DNA of 64,000 nucleotides from Timema cristinae (Eukaryota; Arthropoda; Insecta; Phasmatodea; Timematidae): assembly GCA_039000515.1 (NCBI GenBank), contig JBCFYV010000001.1:54484516-54548515 (forward strand), written 5' to 3'. Below, piece after piece: positions 45,633 through 58,221 of the stretch. Position 1 is the first letter of the stretch; each line of letters opens with the position of its first letter. The notes beneath the pieces are model-generated. The model was not told the origin of the DNA. It did not search any database and saw nothing but the letters and a program-made list of their open reading frames with translations. A program made the position numbers and the translations under genes.

Positions 45633-46190
45633 TTTGAGTTTAGCTTGAAAATGATTGCTTTTATAAAAAAATATTTCAAATAAAAGATTTGTATTATAAA
45701 TAGACCTATTATTGGCAATGATAAGTAATTTAATATCTCAAATATTTTGGAAATATGTTAAAAATTTAGAATGTATGGATCAGACTGAAACCTTTAAAGT
45801 CATTTTGCCGAAAAATTTAGAGTAGCCATTTTGTTTGTAATATTGATCAATGCTTATAAATGAAATTTAATCAAAATCGTCAGAGCCAATTTTGAGAAAA
45901 TCTATTTCTTTCTCGTTTCACCCTTTCGTAAACTACCCTTAATTTTAGGGTTTGATATCCAATTCCAAAAACCCTTGGGTCAATCTTATGAAAGCTCTAG
46001 ATACTTAGTTTTAACCCGATCGGAATTATAGTTTAGGCTCTACACCAAGGTACAGACAGACGGACGACAGATGGGCATTCAAAAATCACGTTTTCGGACT
46101 CGGGGGGTCATGAAACGTCAAAATTAATCAAAATCTCGAGTGCGATATTTGTGACGATCACAATACTTTATCTACATGTATTATATTGAT
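45633..46190 (+). repeat. Element E copy, well preserved
   Basis: Same order as at 17.34-17.85 kb: AAGTAATTTAATATCTCAAA, GCCATTTTGTTTG, CAATTTTGAGAAAATC, CGTAAACTACCCTTAATTTT, GTACAGACAGACGGACGAC, GGGGGGTCATGAAACGTCAA and GACGATCACAATACTTTATC. No protein-coding content. Confidence 0.82.
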
Positions 46191-46427
46191 AGAGTAAAAA
46201 TACCACTAATAGAATAACAAGAAGTTATCAATATTGGCCGCAAAATAAATGTTTGAATTAAAAAAAATTATAAACAATATCCTAACATAACTACGCACAT
46301 AGCCGGGTTTAAATAAAATAAATTTATCAGTGAGGAGTAAAGTGCGCGTCAACATGATCGATTGTATAGATAGGGATCGATACCCAATGGAGGGATCAGG
46401 GGGAATATTTACTGTCCCTATTCCACT
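46191..46427. other. Unique AT-rich spacer
   Basis: Separates element E from the 54-bp array. No feature is seen besides GATAGGGATCGATACCC, a short palindrome-like word. Confidence 0.4.
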
Positions 46428-47870
46428 TTTCAGGAGCGTGACACCCGAATGACTTAGTTTTAGGACAAGTTTCATTGTCAGACTTGGTACGCCCCCTAAT
46501 AGAACTCGAATGGTATGTACCAGTTTCATAGTCAGACTTAGTACGCCAACTAACAGAACTCGAATGGAATGGGCCAGTTTCATAGTCAGACTTGGTACGC
46601 CAACTAACAGAACTCGAATGGTATGTACCAGTTTCATAGTCAGACTTGGTACGCCAACTAACAGAACTCGAATGGTATGTACCAGTTTCATAGTCAGACT
46701 TGGTACGCCAACTAACAGAACTCAAATAGAATGGACCAGTTTCATAGTCAGACTTGGTACGCCAACTAACAGAACTCAAATAGAATTGACCAGTTTCATA
46801 GTCAGACTTGGTACGCCACCTAACAAAACTCAAATAGAATGGACGAGTTTCATAGTCAGACTTGGTACGCCAACTAACAGAACTCAAATAGAATGGACGA
46901 GTTTCATAGTCAGACTTGGTACGCCAACTAACAGAACTCAAATAGAATGGACCAGTTTCATAGTCAGACTTGGTACGCCACCTAACAGAACTCGAATAGA
47001 ATGGACCAGTTTCATAGTCAGACTTGGTACGCCAACTAACAGAACTCAAATAGAATGGACCAGTTTCATAGTCAGACTTGGTACGCCACCTAACAGAACT
47101 CAAATAGAATGGACGAGTTTCATAGTCAGACTTGGTACGCCAACTAACAGAACTCAAATAGAATGGACCAGTTTCATAGTCAGACTTGGTACGCCACCTA
47201 ACAGAACTCGAATGGAATGGGCCAGTTTCATAGTCAGACTTGGTACGCCAACTAACAGAACTCAAATAGAATGGGCCAGTTTCATAGTCAGACTTGGTAC
47301 GCCAACTAACAGAACTCGAATGGAATGGACGAGTTTCATAGTCAGACTTGGTACGCCAACTAATAGAACTCGAATGGTATGTACCAGTTTCATAGTCAGA
47401 CTTGGTACGCCAACTAACAGAACTCAAATAGAATGGACCAGTTTCATAGTTAGACTTGGTACGCCAACTAACAGAACTCGAATGGAATGGGCCAGTTTCA
47501 TAGTCAGACTTGGTACGCCAACTAACAGAACTCAAATAGAATGGACCAGTTTCATAGTCAGACATAGTACGCCAACTAACAGAACTCGAATGGAATGTAC
47601 CAGTTTCATAGTCAGACTTAGTACGCCCCCTAACAGAACTCGAATGGAATGTACCAGATTCATAGTCAGACTTAGTACGCCAACTAACAGAACTCGAAAG
47701 GAATGGGCCAGTTTCTCACATGAAACTGGTCCATTCCATTCTAGTTTGGGTAGGAGTCGTCTTGTAAATAGTTTTTAGTATATAACACCGCACTCGAGGC
47801 GTATTAAGTCTGACCATGAAACTGACCCATAGTTTTAGAAAACTCCACGCTCTCGTTGAGGGACTGTCCC
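46428..47870. repeat. 54-bp tandem array with inverted flanks (foldback-like)
   Basis: The array at about 46478-47716 has ~23 copies of a 54-bp unit (GTACGCCAACTAACAGAACT, CGAATGGAATGGACCAG, TTTCATAGTCAGACTTG). Its last unit is followed by an inverted partial unit (GAAACTGGTCCATTCCATTC at 47719). Further on, 47798-47870 (GGCGTATTAAGTCTGACC, ATGAAACTGACCC, TAGTTTTAG, CCACGCTC) is the reverse complement of the other flank (46428-46492). The repeat is open on both strands over 1.2 kb (389 and 422 codons) because 54 is a multiple of three; I do not call a protein. Confidence 0.88.
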
Positions 47871-47989
47871 ACTTCCAGATACGACGTTTCACCACCCAGT
47901 AAGACTATATTAACATCCAATTACATTAATATATTATGAATCAGTAAGGCGTAATGAAAGTATTTGCACCTAAATATGTATATATAGAG

Positions 47990-48115
47990 AGACTGGTAGT
48001 AATAAAAACCTACTAAATTACACCTGGGTAGAATTTGAAACCTTGAACTCCCTTTCATTGGCAGACCAGCATATTGCGAAACCGACGCTTTTTGAACCAT
48101 GCGGCTACCAAAGTG
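47990..48115 (-). mobile_element. SINE-B fragment (head side)
   Basis: Landmarks: GGGTAGAATTTGAAACCTTG (decayed B box), TGGCAGACCAGCATATTGCG and CCATGCGGCTACCAAAG. The body and tail are missing. Confidence 0.4.
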
Positions 48116-48719
48116 GGTTTGACTACTATTCTGGTGTATTTAATATCTTCTAAAAATGTCAGGATAGTAGATTTTTTTTTAGAAAAGTGGATGGCAACAA
48201 TATCCTTCTCAGACCTGCTTCAGATATTCCTCTATGAGAGAGGGGGAGTTTTGATGATTGCTGAAGATGGGGGAGTTGTGAGGTGGGGGTAACTGTCACG
48301 CGTTCAACTTCCTCAACGTGTCAAACGAACCAGGCAACCCCTCTCATCCACCCACTCTCTCGGTCGACTGGGACACAAAAGGAGGCCGAGAACGAATGAG
48401 TGATGCTTCATTTGATTCTAGAGTGGGTGACGTGAAGATGTATGTGTGGGTGGAGGGTGATAAGGGGGTGCTGAATAAGGGATGAGGGTGTCTCAGGGGT
48501 GCGTTTGGCAACGGGTAAAGTGCTTGAGTGAAGGAAAAGAACATTGATTCTTACAGGTAATTTTTTATTAAGGAGGTAAGAGTTGGACTTTTAACGGGCT
48601 GTTTTACCACCATTAATTTATTGAAGATGTTTGTTAATTAGAATAAAATAATGATCAAGTATAAACAATAGAGTTTAGATTTTTCTCATGATGATATCAA
48701 AGGTTAATTGATATATATT
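48116..48719. other. G-rich unrecognised sequence
   Basis: GC-richer on 48230-48560, with G-rich runs on the plus strand. ORFs of 66-72 aa have no recognised domain. A segment at about 48293-48336 resembles 43141-43210. Confidence 0.35.
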
Positions 48720-48898
48720 ATGGGTGGCATGAATTTTAATGACAACTTTTTCTCTTCATATAAAAAATTTGTCATCTATTGCTAGTATGTTCCTGACAGA
48801 TATCCAACCTCCGTTGATATTACAATTAGAAGAAAATTACACTCTATATTTCCACTAGAACAACATTTTATCTATTTTGGCCAAAATAATGTTTTTAT
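48720..48898. repeat. Element H flank preceding the 105-bp array
   Basis: GAATTTTAATGACAACTTTT, CTCTTCATATAAAAAATTT, CCTGACAGATATCCAAC, GTTGATATTACAATTAGAAG and TTTTGGCCAAAATAATG all find counterparts in the same order at 62070-62240. The 105-bp array starts where this flank ends. Confidence 0.75.
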
Positions 48899-51800
48899 AT
48901 TAGAACTTCTAAATCCCTCTGTTTAACTTGCGTTCCATACACTCCTCCACCACAAGGTGATGGTAACTAAGAGGTCAAGGCTCGTATCTATCTCATGTTT
49001 TGCTATGAGAACTTCTAAATCCTCTGTTTGACTTGCGTTCTATACACTCCTCCACCACCAGGTGATGGTAACTAAGAGGTCAAGGCTCGTATCTATCTCA
49101 TGTTTTGCTATGAGAACTTCTAAATCCTCTCTTTGAATTGCGTTCCATACACTCCTCCACCTCAAGGTGATGGTAACTAAGAGGTCAAGGCTCGTATCTA
49201 TCTCATATTTTGCTATAAGAACTTCTAAATCCTTTCTTTGACTTGCGTTCCATACACTCCTCCACCACAAGGTGATGGTAACTAAGAGGTCAAGGCTCGT
49301 ATCTATCTCATGTTTTGCTATGAGAACTTCTAAATCCTCTGTTTGACTTGCGTTCCATACACTCCACCACCACAAGGTGATGTTAACTAAGAGGTCAAGG
49401 CTCGTATCTATCTCATGTTTTGCTATGAGAACTTCTAAATCCTCTGTTTGACTTGCGTTCCATACACTCCACCACCACAAGGTGATGTTAACTAAGAGGT
49501 CAAGGCTCGTATCTATCTCATGTTTTGCTATGAGAACTTCTAAATCCTCTGTTTGACTTGCGTTCTATACACTCCTCCACCACAAGATGATGGTAATTAA
49601 GAGGTCAAGGCTCGTATCTATCTCATGTTTTGCTATGAGAACTTCTAAATCCTCTGTTTGACTTGCGTTCTATACACTCCTCCACCACAAGATGATGGTA
49701 ACTAAGAGGTCAAGGCTCGTATCTATCTAATGTTTTGCTATGAGAACTTCTAAATCCTCTGTTTGACTTGCGTTCTATACACTCCTCCACCACAAGGTGA
49801 TGGTAACTAAGAGGTCAAGGCTCGTATCTATCTCATGTTTTGCTATGAGAACTTCTAAATCCTCTGTTTGACTTGCGTTCTATACACTCCTCCACCACAA
49901 GGTGATGGTAACTAAGAGGTCAAGGCTCGTATCTATCTCATGTTTTGTTATGAGAACTTCTAAATCCTCTCTTTGACTTGCGTTCCATACACTCCTCCAC
50001 ATCAAGGTGATGGTAACTAAGAGGTCAAGGCTCGTATCTATCTTATGTTTTGCTATGAGAACTTCTAAATCCCTCTGTTTGAATTGCGTTCCATACACTC
50101 CTACACCACAAGGTGATGGTAAATAAGAGGTCAAGGCTCGTATCTATCTCATGTTTTGCTATGAGAACTTCTAAATCCCTCTGTTTGAATTGCGTTCCAT
50201 ACACTCCTCCACCACAAGGTGATGGTAACTAAGAGGTCAAGGCTCGTATCTATCTCATGTTTTGCTATGAGAATTTCTAAATCCTCTCTTTGAATTGCGT
50301 TCAATACACTCCTCCACATTAAGATGATGGTAACTAAGAGGTCAAGGCTCGTATCTATCTCATGTTTTGCTATGAGAATTTCTAAATCCTCTCTTTGAAT
50401 TGCGTTCAATACACTCCTCCACATCAAGATGATGGTAACTAAGAGGTCAAGGCTCGTATCTATCTCATGTTTTGCTATGAGAACTTCTAAATCCTCTCTT
50501 TGAATTGCGTTCAATACACTCCTCAACCTCAAGGTGATGGTAACTAAAAGGTCAAGGCTCGTATCTATCTCATGTTTTGCTATTAGAACTTCTAAATCCT
50601 CTGTTTGACTTGCGTTCCATACACTCCACCACCACAAGGTGATGGTAACTAAGAGGTCAAGGCTCGTATCTATCTCATGTTTTGCTATGAGAATTTCTAA
50701 ATCCTCTCTTTGAATTGCGTTCCATAGACACCTCCACATCAAGATGATGGTAACTAAGAGGTCAAGGCTCGTATATATCTCATGTTTTGCTATTAGAACT
50801 TCTAAATCCCTCTGTTTGAATTGCGTTCCATACACTCCACCACCACAATGTGATGGTAACTAAGAGGTCAAGGCTCGTATCTATCTCATGTTTTGATATG
50901 AGAACTTCTAAATCCTCTCTTTGACTTGCGTTCCATGCACTCCTCCACCTCAAGGTGATGGTAACTAAGAGGTCAAGGCTCGTATCTATCTCATGTTTTG
51001 CTATTAGAACTTCTAAATCCTCTCTTTGAATTGCGTTCCATAGACTCCTCCACATCAAGATGATGGTAACTAAGAGGTCAAGGCTCGTATATATCTCATG
51101 TTTTGCTATTAGAACTTCTAAATCCCTCTGTTTGAATTTCGTTCCATACACTCCACCACCTCAATGTGATGGTAACTAAGAGGTCAAGGCTCGTATCTAT
51201 CTCATGTTTTGCTATGAGAACTTCTAAATCCTCTCTTTGAATTGCGTTCCATACACTCCTCCACCTCAAAGTGATGATAACTAAGAGGTCAAGGCTCGTA
51301 TCTATCTCATGTTTTGCTATGAGAACTTCTAAATCCTCTCTTTGAATTGCGTTCCATACATTCCTCCACCACAAGGTGATGGTAACTAAGAGGTCAAGGC
51401 TCGTATCTATCTCATGTTTTACTATTAGAACTTCTAAATACCTCTGACTTGCGTTCTATACACTCTTCCACCACAAGGTAATGGTAACTAAGAGGTCAAG
51501 GCTCGTATCTATCTCATGTTTTGCTATTAGAACTTCTAAATCCTCTCTTTGAATTGCGTTCCATACACTCCTCCACCTCAAGATGATGATAACTAAGAGG
51601 TCAAGACTCGTATCTATCTCATGTTTTGCTATGAGAACTTCTAAATACTTTCTTTGACGTGCGTTCCATACACTCCTCCACCACAAGGTGATGGTAATTA
51701 AGATGTCAAGGCTCGTATCTATCTCATGTTTTGCTATTAGAACTTCTAAATCCTCTCTTTGAATTGCGTTCCATACACTCCTCCACCGCAAAGTGATGAT

Positions 51801-54360
51801 AACTAAGAGGTCAAGGCTCGTATCTATCTCATGTTTTGCTATGAGAACTTCTAAATCCTCTCTTTGAATTGCGTTCCATACATTCCTCCACCACAAGGTG
51901 ATGGTAACTAAGAGGTCAAGGCTCGTATCTATCTCATGTTTTGCTATTAGAACTTCTAAATCCTCTCTTTGAATTGCGTTCCATACACTCCTCCACCTCA
52001 AGATGATGGTAACTAAGAGGTCAAGGCTCGTATCTATCTCATGTTTTGCTATGAGAACTTCTAAATACTTTCTTTGACGTGCGTTCCCTACACTCCTCCA
52101 CCACAAGGCGATGGTAACTAAGAGGTCAAGGCTCGTATCTATCTCATGTTATGCTATGAGAACTTCTAAATCCTCTCTTTGAATTGCGTTCCATACACTC
52201 CTCCACTTCAAGGTGATGGTAACTAAGAGGTCAAGGCTCGTATCTATCTCATGTTTTGCCATTAGAACTTCTAAATCCCTCTGTTTGAATTGCGTTCCAT
52301 ACACTCCTCCACCACAAGGTGATGGTAACTAAGAGGTCAAGGCTCGTATCTATCTCATGTTTTGCTATGAGAACTTCTAAATCCTCTGTTTGACTTGCGT
52401 TCTATACACTCCTCCACCACAAGATGATGGTAATTAAGAGGTCAAGGCTCGTATCTATCTCATGTTTTGCTATGAGAACTTCTAAATCCTCTGTTTGACT
52501 TGCGTTCTATACACTCCTCCACCACAAGATGATGGTAACTAAGAGGTCAAGGCTCGTATCTATCTAATGTTTTGCTATGAGAACTTCTAAATCCTCTGTT
52601 TGACTTGCGTTCTATACACTCCTCCACCACAAGGTGATGGTAACTAAGAGGTCAAGGCTCGTATCTATCTCATGTTTTGCTATTAGAACTTCTAAATCCC
52701 TCGGTTTGACTTGCGTTCCATACACTCCTCCACCACAAGGTGTTGGTAACTAAGAGGTCAAGGCTCGTATCTATCTCATGTTTTGCTATTAGAACTTCTA
52801 AATTCCTTTGTTTGACTTGCGTTCTATACACTCCTCCACCACAAGGTGATGGTAACTAAAAGGTCAAGGCTCGTATCTATCTCATGTTTTGCTACGAGAA
52901 CTTCAAAATCCTCTCTTTGAATTGCGTTCCATACACTCCTCCACCACAAGTTGATGGTAACTAAGAGGTCAAGGCTCGTATCTATCTCATGTTTTGCTAT
53001 GAGAACTTCTAAATCCTCTGTTTGACTTGCGTTCTATACACTCCTCCACCACAAGGTGATGGTAACTAAAAGGTCAAGGCTCGTATCTATCTCATGTTTT
53101 GCTACGAGAACTTCAAAATCCTCTCTTTGAATTGCGTTCCATACACTCCTCCACCACAAGTTGATGGTAACTAAGAGGTCAAGGCTCGTATCTATCTCAT
53201 GTTTTGCTATGAGAATTTCTAAATCCTCTCTTTGAATTGCGTTCCATACACTCCACCACCACAATGTGATGGTAACTAAGAGGTCAAGGCTCGTATCTAT
53301 CTCATGTTTTGCTATTAGAACTTCTAAATCCCTCTGACTTGCGTTCTATACACTCCTCCACCACAAGGTGTTGGTAACTAAGAGGTCAAGGCTCGTATCT
53401 ATCTCATGTTTTGCTATTAGAACTTCTAAATTCCTTTGTTTGACTTGCGTTCCATACACTCCTCCACCACAAGGTGATGGTAACTAAAAGGTCAAGGCTC
53501 GTATCTATCTCATGTTTTGCTATTAGAACTTCTAAATCCCTCGGTTTGACTTGCGTTCCATACACTCCTCCACCACAAGGTGTTGGTAACTAAGAGGTCA
53601 AGGCTCGTATCTATCTCATGTTTTGCTATTAGAACTTCTAAATCCCTCTGACTTGCGTTCTATACACTCCTCCACCACAAGGTGATGGTAACTAAGAGGT
53701 CAAGGCTCGTATCTATCTCATGTTTTGCTATTAGAACTTCTAAATTCCTTTGTTTGACTTGCGTTCTATACACTCCTCCACCACAAGGTGATGGTAACTA
53801 AGAGGTCAAGGCTCGTATCTATCTCATGTTTTGCTATTAGAACTTCTAAATTCCTTTGTTTGACTTGCGTTCCATACACTCCACCACCACAAGGTGATGT
53901 TAACTAAGAGGTCAAGGCTCGTATCTATCTCATGTTTTGCTATTAGAACTTCTAAATTCCTTTGTTTGACTTGCGTTCTATACACTCCTCCACCACAAGG
54001 TGATGGTAACTAAAGAGGTCAAGGCTCGTATCTATCTCATGTTTTGCTATTAGAACTTCTAAATCCCTCGGTTTGACTTGCGTTCCATACACTCCTCCAC
54101 CACAAGGTGTTGGTAACTAAGAGGTCAAGGCTCGTATCTATCTCATGTTTTGCTATTAGAACTTCTAAATTCCTTTGTTTGACTTGCGTTCTATACACTC
54201 CTCCACCACAAGGTGATGGTAACTAAGAGGTCAAGGCTCGTATCTATCTCATGTTTTGCTATGAGAACTTCTAAATCCTCTCTTGAATTGCGTTCCATAC
54301 ACTCCTCCACCACAAGGTGATGGTAATTAAGAGGTCAAGGCTCGTATCTATCTCATGTTT
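48899..54360. repeat. 105-bp satellite array, about 52 copies
   Basis: The unit includes CACTCCTCCACCACAAGGTG, ATGGTAACTAAGAGGTCAAG, GCTCGTATCTATCTCATG, TTTTGCTATGAGAACTTC and TAAATCCTCTGTTTGACTTG, then CGTTCCATA. Most units are 105 bp; variants with an extra C (AAATCCCTCTG) or missing CTGTTTG shift the frame. Minus-strand ORFs of 76-228 codons read a 35-residue repeat (core EDLEVLIAKHEIDTSLDLLV), but frames break at the indel variants, no start or signal is conserved outside, and it is not called as a gene. The array ends at TCTCATGTTTCCTGAGGG. Confidence 0.93.
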
Positions 54361-55854
54361 CCTGAGGGTGTTTTCCGGTATGTGATTTTATCCTTATCTT
54401 TTCACGTTGAAACTCGTGCAACTTCTTCTAAACTGACATCTCCATTCCCAGCCATCAGATTAGATCGATAATATTCCTGGAGCTTAACGTTATAATAATA
54501 AAACAGTTGACACATTATAAGAAGCAGAAGATGAAGATATATTTGAGAAAATGTCCCATCATTAGAGTGATAAGAATATGGTAAATTGCACGTGGTAAAA
54601 CAGTACAAGCTAGTTCTTTTTAATGAGATTTAAGCTTCGATCAATATGATGTGAATAGACCGTGCAGCCATTGGTGCAGATAAAATATCACTGTAATTTA
54701 AGCAATATAAACAGAATCTTACCAGGCCAGATTAGAGTGAGGGCATAGAGCTAATTGTACTAACTACAAACTGTAGCAATAAAAAAATAGTAAGTAAATA
54801 GTAGTAAGTAGTTAGATTACAGTCATGCTAAGATCTTAAAAATATAAAATCATATCACACTATATCAATTTTTATTCATTCATGACAAAATATTCCTCAC
54901 TCACTAAGGGCACAAAATAATGTCATACTTTGAGTTTCCAAAAATAAACAGCACCACTATATTGAAAAGTAATTACATATGAAGTTACTAATATATTTTT
55001 TTCATTAGGTAATATTTGGTTATCTAAATAAAGATTTATATACAAAAAATATTAGAAGGGAAACCTGAAGATACAAAAATCTTTGGTAGACCAAGACATC
55101 GATGGGAGAACAATGGGAATACGGATTTAAAGGATATTGGATGTTAGGCTATGGATTGGAGTTTCAGAACAAATTTGAATGGCTATCTCACGTTCTGAAA
55201 GCCAATCACTTTCAAGTTCCTTAAAACTAGAGTAATTAATAGTTAGCTAAGTGATTTTACACGCTCCTTCTTCTCTATCGTGGCTACATTTCCTCTAAAT
55301 CCCACCCTAATATCTACCCATTAGTGTAGTAAATACCCTGGAGTACGAAATAAACTTATACCTGATTGAACTAACTAATAAATACTTTTTCTTCTTTATA
55401 AAATTTTGGAAATAAACCTCTTTTGTAAATTTACTTTATTGAACGAAAATAATGGGGTAAGAGATAACATGCCTCCCTTTTATGCTGGGGGTTGGTGTTT
55501 AATCATTGGGTTTAGTAAAAATCTAATTACCTAACGTTGAGCTGTCCAATTAATAATGCAATCTAGGGCTAATAGACACCGTAATGGCTTGTGATATGGT
55601 CATTATTTGATAGAATTCAATAGTCAATAATAATCTGATTAATGAGAGAATGTTTTGTAGCTGATAACCTTCCTCCTTTGTACATAGATATATATTGTTA
55701 TATAATTATTCAGAATAATAATTTTATATACTTCCATACACACGCATAGTTTATCATTTGCATGAGAATATTTTAGATTTTAATTAGGATCAAAACGAAG
55801 ATTTTAACTCCGTTTCTCTTTTTATTTTTCTTGGGGAAGGGGGGGGGGGGGATC
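54361..55854. other. AT-rich sequence, nothing recognised
   Basis: About 1.5 kb, no supported gene. A 68-aa reverse ORF (54402-54608) has no known motif. A poly-G run at 55838-55851 precedes a SINE-B fragment. Confidence 0.45.
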
Positions 55855-56012
55855 AACGCGTCTAACCACCCGTTAGGATTTTACGCTAACTAATTAAGAT
55901 TGTGAATTAGAGACTAAAAATGTTGATGAAGTGTACCCGCATATGCGTGGAGGAAAGAACAACCTCAGTACCTCAGTACACCCGACCGGTACTCCACCAA
56001 CAAATTTAGCTT
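55855..56012 (-). mobile_element. SINE-B fragment (tail and body)
   Basis: Landmarks: CGCGTCTAACCACCCGTTAG, AAGTGTACCCGCATATGCG, TGGAGGAAAGAAC and CAGTACACCCGACCGG. The tRNA-like head is gone. Confidence 0.6.
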
Positions 56013-56347
56013 GCCACCTCATCCGTCCTTTCTTTTTTATTTGCTGCAAAATGTAAATAAATATATGCGGCAACAGCACATTTTAATTTTTTTCTCTCCC
56101 TTACGTGTGTCATCCACTTAATGTAAGACGTGCATAACTTTCTGAAGCAAAATATGTCTTGCAGGAATGTTCAAGTATCGACTATCGTGAAGAATAGTCT
56201 GCACATTTGGACAGAGCTTGTCTTGAGGTTCAGTTCGGCTTGATGGTCTGGACCTAGCTTTAGGAGAGTACAACCAGTGGTACGGGAAACTGGTGGTTGC
56301 ATTGAAAGTTTCCCGGTGTCTATACTTGGCAATCTGCCAAGTTCTCT
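56013..56347. other. Unrecognised unique sequence
   Basis: No gene or repeat seen. A short hairpin CTTGGCAATCTGCCAAG lies at 56325-56341. Confidence 0.4.
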
Positions 56348-56354
56348 ATCAGTA

Positions 56355-56394
<40 letters not shown>

Positions 56395-56396
56395 TA

Positions 56397-56485
<89 letters not shown>

Positions 56486-56528
56486 TATTATTATTATTAT
56501 TATTATTAGTTTATTATTATATTAAGTA

Positions 56529-56563
<35 letters not shown>

Positions 56564-56605
56564 TTATTATTATTATTATTATTTATTATTATTATTATTA
56601 TTATA

Positions 56606-56672
<67 letters not shown>

Positions 56673-56942
56673 TATTATTATTATTATTATTATTTAGCAC
56701 CGCGTCTTATTGCCCGTTCGGGTTATACGATTAAGTACTAATTACGCTAATGGATTGGGAAGGTTGAATTAGAGGAAGGCAACCCGCATTTGCGTGGAGG
56801 AAGAGTGGAAAACCATTTAGGAAAAACCACCCCCAGTTCACCTGACTGAGATTCGAACCTCGATCTCCCCGTCCTCGACGGTCGAGCTCAAAACGACTAG
56901 CGCGTTAGCCAACTACTCTACCGAGGCGGTTTTGATCAGTAT
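56348..56942 (-). mobile_element. SINE-B copy with ~340-bp (TTA)n tail, 8-bp target-site duplication
   Basis: ATCAGTAT at 56348-56355 and 56935-56942 bounds the element. On plus it begins with an extremely long (TTA)n tract (56356-56696), then the tail AGCACCGCGTCTTATTGCCC, the body GCATTTGCGTGGAGGAAG and ACCATTTAGGAAAAACCACC, B-box reverse complement GAGATTCGAACCTCGATC, and the head ending CTACCGAGGCGG. The low-complexity ORFs of Tyr/Ile in the tail are artefacts. Confidence 0.88.
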
Positions 56943-57732
56943 GAAGTAAGTCTTAAATAAATGCAACCCCTAACCTTCCCCTACAAAAATACAAATGAAC
57001 TTCCTGTAAAAAGCCCCCACACAAAATGAAATGAATTAAAGAATTTGGTTGTTTGAGAGTTGAATTGGCTAGACTTGAGTTTGGAACAAAACTACCGGAA
57101 AGTGTATCACTTTGAAATAAAATTCAAACAAAAATGGCAAAAATGAAAAAGAAGTCTTTTTTATAACCCGATTTTATTAAGAAAAACAATCTATAAGGCC
57201 TTTTCTCCTACCAGAATACTACCATACTGAAAAGTTCTGGTAGGAAAAATGGCCTTTCAGAAGGTAGGTCGTAAGAAAATCTGGCTATATATTGGAGGTT
57301 TAAACGTTTCTGAGAAATGTGTCCAACTACGCTCCAAATACCAAATATAATGGAACCTCAACAAAACCAACGTGTTCCAGAAGGTTGGGTATATTTACCA
57401 CCCCAACCCACCTCCTCCCACCAACCCTTTCTTTAACAGCCTTAGCAATGCAGATTTAAATAGTCAGTCAATTTTAATAGCAAATACCACAGCTTACATA
57501 TTATATAAAAGTTCCTAGATGCACTTTTACGTATTTATACTTCAAATCATAGATCTTTAACTATTAATTTTGATAGATATTATTGATACCTCTAAAATAA
57601 CTTTAGTTAAATATTAAAATGTTATCAATTTAATTGTTTAAACTCTAAAATATAAGTTGAAATGTTATAGAATAATTTGCTCCGAGGTATTTTTGTTAAG
57701 TGGTATGTATGAGGATTTGGTTCTTTTGAAGC
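56943..57732. other. AT-rich sequence, nothing recognised
   Basis: No gene. An inverted pair CCTTTTCTCCTACCAGAA / TTCTGGTAGGAAAAATGG (about 57199 and 57235) makes a potential hairpin. Confidence 0.4.
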
Positions 57733-57739
57733 ATCTCTA

Positions 57740-57779
<40 letters not shown>

Positions 57780-58080
57780 TTATTATTATTATTATTATTA
57801 GCACCGCGTCTTACTACCCGTTCGGGTTATACGCACTTACGCTAATGTGTAATGTTAGGGTGATTGTGAGATGAAATGAAGGACCTACAGTTTAACGTGG
57901 AATCCAAACCACGGTGGAGGTCTGGCATTCCCCACATTCACAAAATGTCTTGTCAGAGGTGAAAGAAGGGTTTGGTAATCAGATAAATCTGTGCCGGGAC
58001 CGAGGATTGAACCCCGGCCGCCAGCACAGAGGTCTGACACCTTACCCCTAGACCACCAGGTCACCCTAATCTCGTCTACA
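57733..58080 (-). mobile_element. SINE-A copy, full length
   Basis: The element at 57742-58065 starts with a (TTA)n tail, then AGCACCGCGTCTTACTACCC, the body and the head ending CTAGACCACCAGGTCACC. The flanks ATCTCTACA (57733-57741) and ATCTCGTCTACA (58069-58080) look like a target-site duplication altered by a 3-bp indel. The 62-68 aa ORFs here are shadows. Confidence 0.9.
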
Positions 58081-58170
58081 ATCAGTGGCAACTGTCCTAC
58101 TGTTTACAATAGCTCAGCATCTGAGCTACTCTCACAAATAGCTCAGAATATGCCCTATTTTCAGTAGAAT

Positions 58171-58171
58171 A

Positions 58172-58221
<50 letters not shown>

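Noticed and set aside
46206..47778. ORFs of 389 and 422 codons with an 18-residue repeat
   Set aside because: By-product of the 54-bp array, open on both strands, with no recognisable domain and no upstream gene structure.
49040..53264. Series of reverse-strand ORFs with a 35-residue repeat (76-228 codons)
   Set aside because: A 105-bp satellite can stay open by chance. Indel variants break the frame repeatedly, and the single-copy relative at 62.1 kb does not keep the frame. I considered a real repeat protein but found no support.
56277..56529. Poly-Tyr / poly-Ile ORFs
   Set aside because: Translation of the (TTA)n SINE tail.
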